Shown here in pieces: positions 5,578-6,424 of a DNA stretch of 6,424 nucleotides. Both the position numbers and the translations under genes were made by a program. Source of the DNA: Candidatus Omnitrophota bacterium (GTDB lineage: Bacteria; Omnitrophota; Gorgyraeia; Gygaellales; Profunditerraquicolaceae); NCBI GenBank assembly GCA_030018895.1, contig JASEHM010000059.1, positions 1 through 6,424 of the forward strand. Direction: 5' to 3'. Position 1 is the first letter of the stretch; every line of letters starts with the position of its first letter. The notes beneath the pieces were generated by a model. The model had not been told where the DNA came from, made no database searches, and saw nothing but the letters and a program-made list of their open reading frames with translations.

Positions 5578-6424
5578 CTCTTGTCCTCTCTACTGTTTCT
5601 TCCAAGATTAAATTGACATTCTTAGGTATAGTAGCCTCATCCACATCTACGCTTATTATTTTGTCGTCGCCCTTTTTATAGCTATCTATGATCTCCTGCT
5701 CATTTTCAAAGGTAATTGTAAAAGGAATTGTATCCTTGCTCGTTAAAATCTTGCTAACCGTTTTACCTGCTTTGTCCTCTCTAACCTTTGTAGTATAGGT
5801 ATAATCTGAACGGCGGGGGGTTATTGTAATATTTTCAGTAGGGCTAGCAAAATTGCGGACACTTGACTCTACCCACTGCCATTCGGGTTCCACATCCCCT
5901 CCCCCTCCTGACAGTAAGTTCTCTATCACCTCAAATACGGGATTCTCAGTCGTCTCCTCTGCTGAGCGCTCTATTTTTATCTTAGTAGGCGGAATTTCAA
6001 AAAAATAATTATTTCTAATCATTGCCTCATTAAGCTGGATAAGCTGCCTTGTACCCACATGTTCAGGCTCATCTTCTGAAGGAATATAAAGAAAACGCGA
6101 ATTACGGTCTATAACAGCAACAGACTGAAACCGCTGCCGATTAAGCCCGGTAAAAAAAGAAGGGACTATTACATCTCTAATCACCTGAAGACTTATGCCT
6201 TTTTCTTGCTGACGGCTTAATTGCAGGGCCTTTCTAAAGGTGTACATCTCTAAAGACTGGCGGCAATTATAAGTAAACCCCTGTTGGAGAAGATATGACA
6301 AAACCATAATAACTACTGCGCCCATTATTGCCAGTTCAGTAGTGGCCTGCCCCTTATGTCCTAGCAAAGGTAACAGTTCAGCTTTCGGAAGTTCTCGCCT
6401 CCCGTTTTTGTCATGCCCGTGAAA
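5549..6424 (-). CDS. TadE-like prepilin/pseudopilin, 5' end at or beyond the window edge
   Basis: The frame is open from the right edge to a stop at 5549. A TTG at 6367 would give 272 residues but has no Shine-Dalgarno, and the upstream codons are also open, so the true start probably lies outside the window. Counting from the TTG, GHKG (3-6) is followed by QATTE and a hydrophobic segment (about 12-29). Cleavage after Gly6 puts Glu11 at position 5, as in type IV prepilins; QATTELAIM also resembles the class III signal peptide pattern QxSxExxxL with conservative changes. The remainder is an extracytoplasmic domain with a glycine run (154-157) and a beta-rich C-terminal half with no family I recognise. 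Gene order fits a TadE-type minor pilin. The codons upstream of CCT-TTG come from a repeat element, in the same frame as the copy at 2998-3159. Confidence 0.65.
   Translation of the reverse strand, partial: FHGHDKNGRRELPKAELLPLLGHKGQATTELAIMGAVVIMVLSYLLQQGFTYNCRQSLEMYTFRKALQLSRQQEKGISLQVIRDVIVPSFFTGLNRQRFQSVAVIDRNSRFLYIPSEDEPEHVGTRQLIQLNEAMIRNNYFFEIPPTKIKIERSAEETTENPVFEVIENLLSGGGGDVEPEWQWVESSVRNFASPTENITITPRRSDYTYTTKVREDKAGKTVSKILTSKDTIPFTITFENEQEIIDSYKKGDDKIISVDVDEATIPKNVNLILEETVERTRDVFTPFTPP
5584..5589 (-). promoter_or_regulatory. Ribosome binding site of the second prepilin-like gene
   Basis: AGAGGA on the minus strand lies six bases before the ATG at 5577-5575 and inside the upstream coding region. 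It supports this start and a 29-base overlap with the upstream gene. Confidence 0.55.
6371..6424. repeat. Palindromic element, copy C, truncated by the window edge
   Basis: These 54 bases match 2998-3051 of copy B at 52 of 54 positions, covering the terminal inverted repeat, the spacer and the first half of the first GAAA-loop hairpin. Where copy B has CCCAT, this copy has CCCGT, which would pair perfectly with the expected ACGGG beyond the edge. The flank GCAAAGG resembles the GACAAAG/GGCAAAG flanks of copy B. On the minus strand it encodes FHGHDKNGRRELPKAELL, in the same frame as FHGHDKNGRRELPEAELL in the exported-protein gene. Confidence 0.75.

Overview
The window carries the downstream half of a Tad/Flp-type (tight adherence, type IVc) pilus assembly locus. 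All real genes lie on the minus strand. The DNA is AT-rich and the genes are tightly packed. Small palindromic repeats are scattered through it. This combination fits an environmental, uncultured-type Gram-negative bacterium; Omnitrophota or a related lineage is my guess from gene style and repeats, but no taxonomic marker is present.

In transcription order, right to left, the layout is as follows. (1) 6424-5549 is a TadE-like prepilin whose 5' end lies at or beyond the window edge. (2) 5577-4282 is a second, cysteine-containing prepilin-like protein (TadE/TadF role). (3) 4307-3180 is a TadG-like membrane-anchored protein. (4) 3180-2143 is an exported protein with two copies of an FYxxxLxxxGW module, function unknown. 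(5) 2047-1202 is TadB and (6) 1171-302 is TadC, the paired inner-membrane platform proteins. Genes 1 to 4 overlap each other (29, 26 and 1 nt); short gaps precede tadB and tadC. About 245 bp of non-coding DNA follows, holding a repeat and an extended -10 promoter for a new minus-strand gene, of which only the first 18 codons are visible. The ATPase (TadA), the secretin and the Flp pilin are not in the window.

TadB and TadC would form the membrane platform driven by TadA. The two prepilin-like proteins would be minor pseudopilins processed by a prepilin peptidase, and the TadG-like protein an accessory envelope component.

The most unusual feature is a set of small palindromic elements at gene starts in this operon. 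One ~162-bp MITE-like element (2998-3159) has imperfect 22-bp terminal inverted repeats and a 9-bp near-perfect flanking duplication. It sits in frame inside the signal-peptide region of gene 4 and adds exactly 57 codons; removing it in silico restores a compact signal peptide. A second copy, cut by the window edge, enters the leader of gene 1 in the same reading frame. A different palindrome-rich segment forms the N-terminal extension of gene 3. In the first two cases the element-encoded peptide lies in a part expected to be cleaved off. This resembles in principle the Rickettsia palindromic elements, which insert in frame into genes.
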